Assembly: GCA_964568655.1 (NCBI GenBank)
Contig: CAZMRG010000164.1
Location: forward strand, 1 to 7,002
Origin: CAWFKW01 sp964568655
GTDB lineage: Bacteria; Bacteroidota; Ignavibacteria; Tepidaquicellales; OLB5
DNA: 7,002 bases
Reading direction: 5' to 3'
Within the stretch, counting starts at the first letter, position 1; the number at the start of each line of letters is the position of its first letter. The notes under the pieces are model-generated. The model was not told the DNA's origin, searched no databases, and worked only from the letters and a program-made list of their open reading frames with translations. Shown piece after piece: positions 6,436 to 7,002 of the stretch. Position numbers and translations under genes: made by a program.

Positions 6436-6969
6436 TCAATTATTTTCCCCCTTTTTCTTAAATCCTGCCATACGTATCAGCATAAACATCTGTCCGCGGT
6501 GGTGAGCTTCATGCTGAAGCATCATAGTTATTATCCACTTTCTGGAATACTGTTTATTGGTAACTTTGCCAAGATAATTCTTATGTCTAAACACAATGCC
6601 ATCAAGATCTTCATCGCTAAGAGAGCTAACATACTCGGTTAATTTTGCTCTGCATTTTGCAATCGTATCTAAGTATTCTTCAACTTCAGGAGGATCTTTT
6701 GGAGGATGAGCTTCTTCTTCTGGACAATCATGCCACACTCCGTAATATGATTTCTTTTTCAGTTCTTCATCCGCCCCGGCGCCCGTCAATGTTTCAAGCC
6801 ATGCCAGATCACATTCCGCAAGATGCATTAAGTAAGAACCGATGCACCACTCGCCTTCAAGCGGCGTTTGAAATAATTGTTCTTTTGTAAGCCCGCTGAT
6901 TCCCTTTAACGTTCGTGCCCGTACATCTTCGAACATATAAATAAGAAGATCAATTTGTTTTTTTTCCAT
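6436..6969 (-). CDS. DinB/DUF664-family putative metal-dependent enzyme
   Basis: This 177-residue protein has the length and helical pattern of the DinB four-helix bundle family, which includes bacillithiol and mycothiol transferases and many uncharacterised members. The expected metal-binding histidines are visible: His49 in IGSYLMHLAECD (43-54), and His153 and His157 in LQHEAHHRGQMFML (151-164), the classic HxxxHRGQ ending. WCIGSYLMH after LEGEW resembles the usual W-s-x-x-x-l-x-H helix of the family. It has no signal peptide or membrane segment, so it should be cytosolic. The short Lys-rich tail (171-177) is unremarkable. AAAGGAG ends ten bases before the ATG and fixes the start. A terminator separates it from the synthetase operon, so no shared function is implied. 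A thiol-S-transferase role is possible but not demonstrated by the sequence. Confidence 0.88.
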   Translation of the reverse strand: MEKKQIDLLIYMFEDVRARTLKGISGLTKEQLFQTPLEGEWCIGSYLMHLAECDLAWLETLTGAGADEELKKKSYYGVWHDCPEEEAHPPKDPPEVEEYLDTIAKCRAKLTEYVSSLSDEDLDGIVFRHKNYLGKVTNKQYSRKWIITMMLQHEAHHRGQMFMLIRMAGFKKKGENN

Positions 6970-7002
6970 AAAGAAACCACTCCTTTCTAATTAAGGGTAC
7001 AA

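Noticed and set aside
6152..6642. Plus-strand open frames of 75 and 79 codons over the DinB gap and DinB 3' end
   Set aside because: No Shine-Dalgarno sequence, one overlaps the DinB gene antisense, and the other spans the terminator hairpin.
1..7002. CRISPR array, tRNA/rRNA genes or insertion sequence
   Set aside because: No regularly spaced repeats, no cloverleaf or rRNA signature, and no transposase or terminal inverted repeats were seen on either strand.

Overview
The window is AT-rich bacterial DNA (about 40% GC in the metabolic genes by sampled lines). All credible genes lie on the minus strand, so they are described here in transcription order, from high to low coordinates. Five of six genes have a clear Shine-Dalgarno sequence (AAAGGAG, AAAGGAAAG, GGGAGGT or GGAGGT). 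No marker gene fixes the phylum. A Firmicute, an FCB-group or an Elusimicrobia-like bacterium would all fit, and I do not commit to one.

Layout: (1) 6436-6969, a complete DinB/DUF664-family putative metalloenzyme. (2) 6120-6435, a noncoding gap with a strong minus-strand terminator at 6231-6260 and a possible competing hairpin. (3) 1038-6119, a compact four-gene unit: a divergent AMP-forming acyl-CoA synthetase paralogue, a more canonical AcsA-type acetyl-CoA synthetase of identical length, a free-standing acyl carrier protein, and 2-amino-3-ketobutyrate CoA ligase (Kbl-type alpha-oxoamine synthase). It ends at a textbook terminator (977-1007). (4) 1-935, the first 311 codons of a very AT-rich exported protein with the GxxH...GxxH signature of the EreA/ChaN/TIKI superfamily, running off the window edge.

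How the genes may work together: the two AMP-forming enzymes can activate carboxylic acids, the carrier protein can hold an acyl group as a phosphopantetheine thioester, and the Kbl-type enzyme condenses an acyl thioester with an amino acid (glycine for true Kbl), or runs in reverse. Kbl is normally paired with threonine dehydrogenase, which is absent here. An acid activator, ACP and alpha-oxoamine synthase instead recall the modular set-up of bacterial sphingolipid and aminoketone pathways. The upstream synthetase carries substitutions at its most conserved active-site motifs, including loss of the tryptophan that limits acetyl-CoA synthetases to short acids. This operon is the best candidate for an undescribed pathway in the window. 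The chemistry is inferred, not shown.
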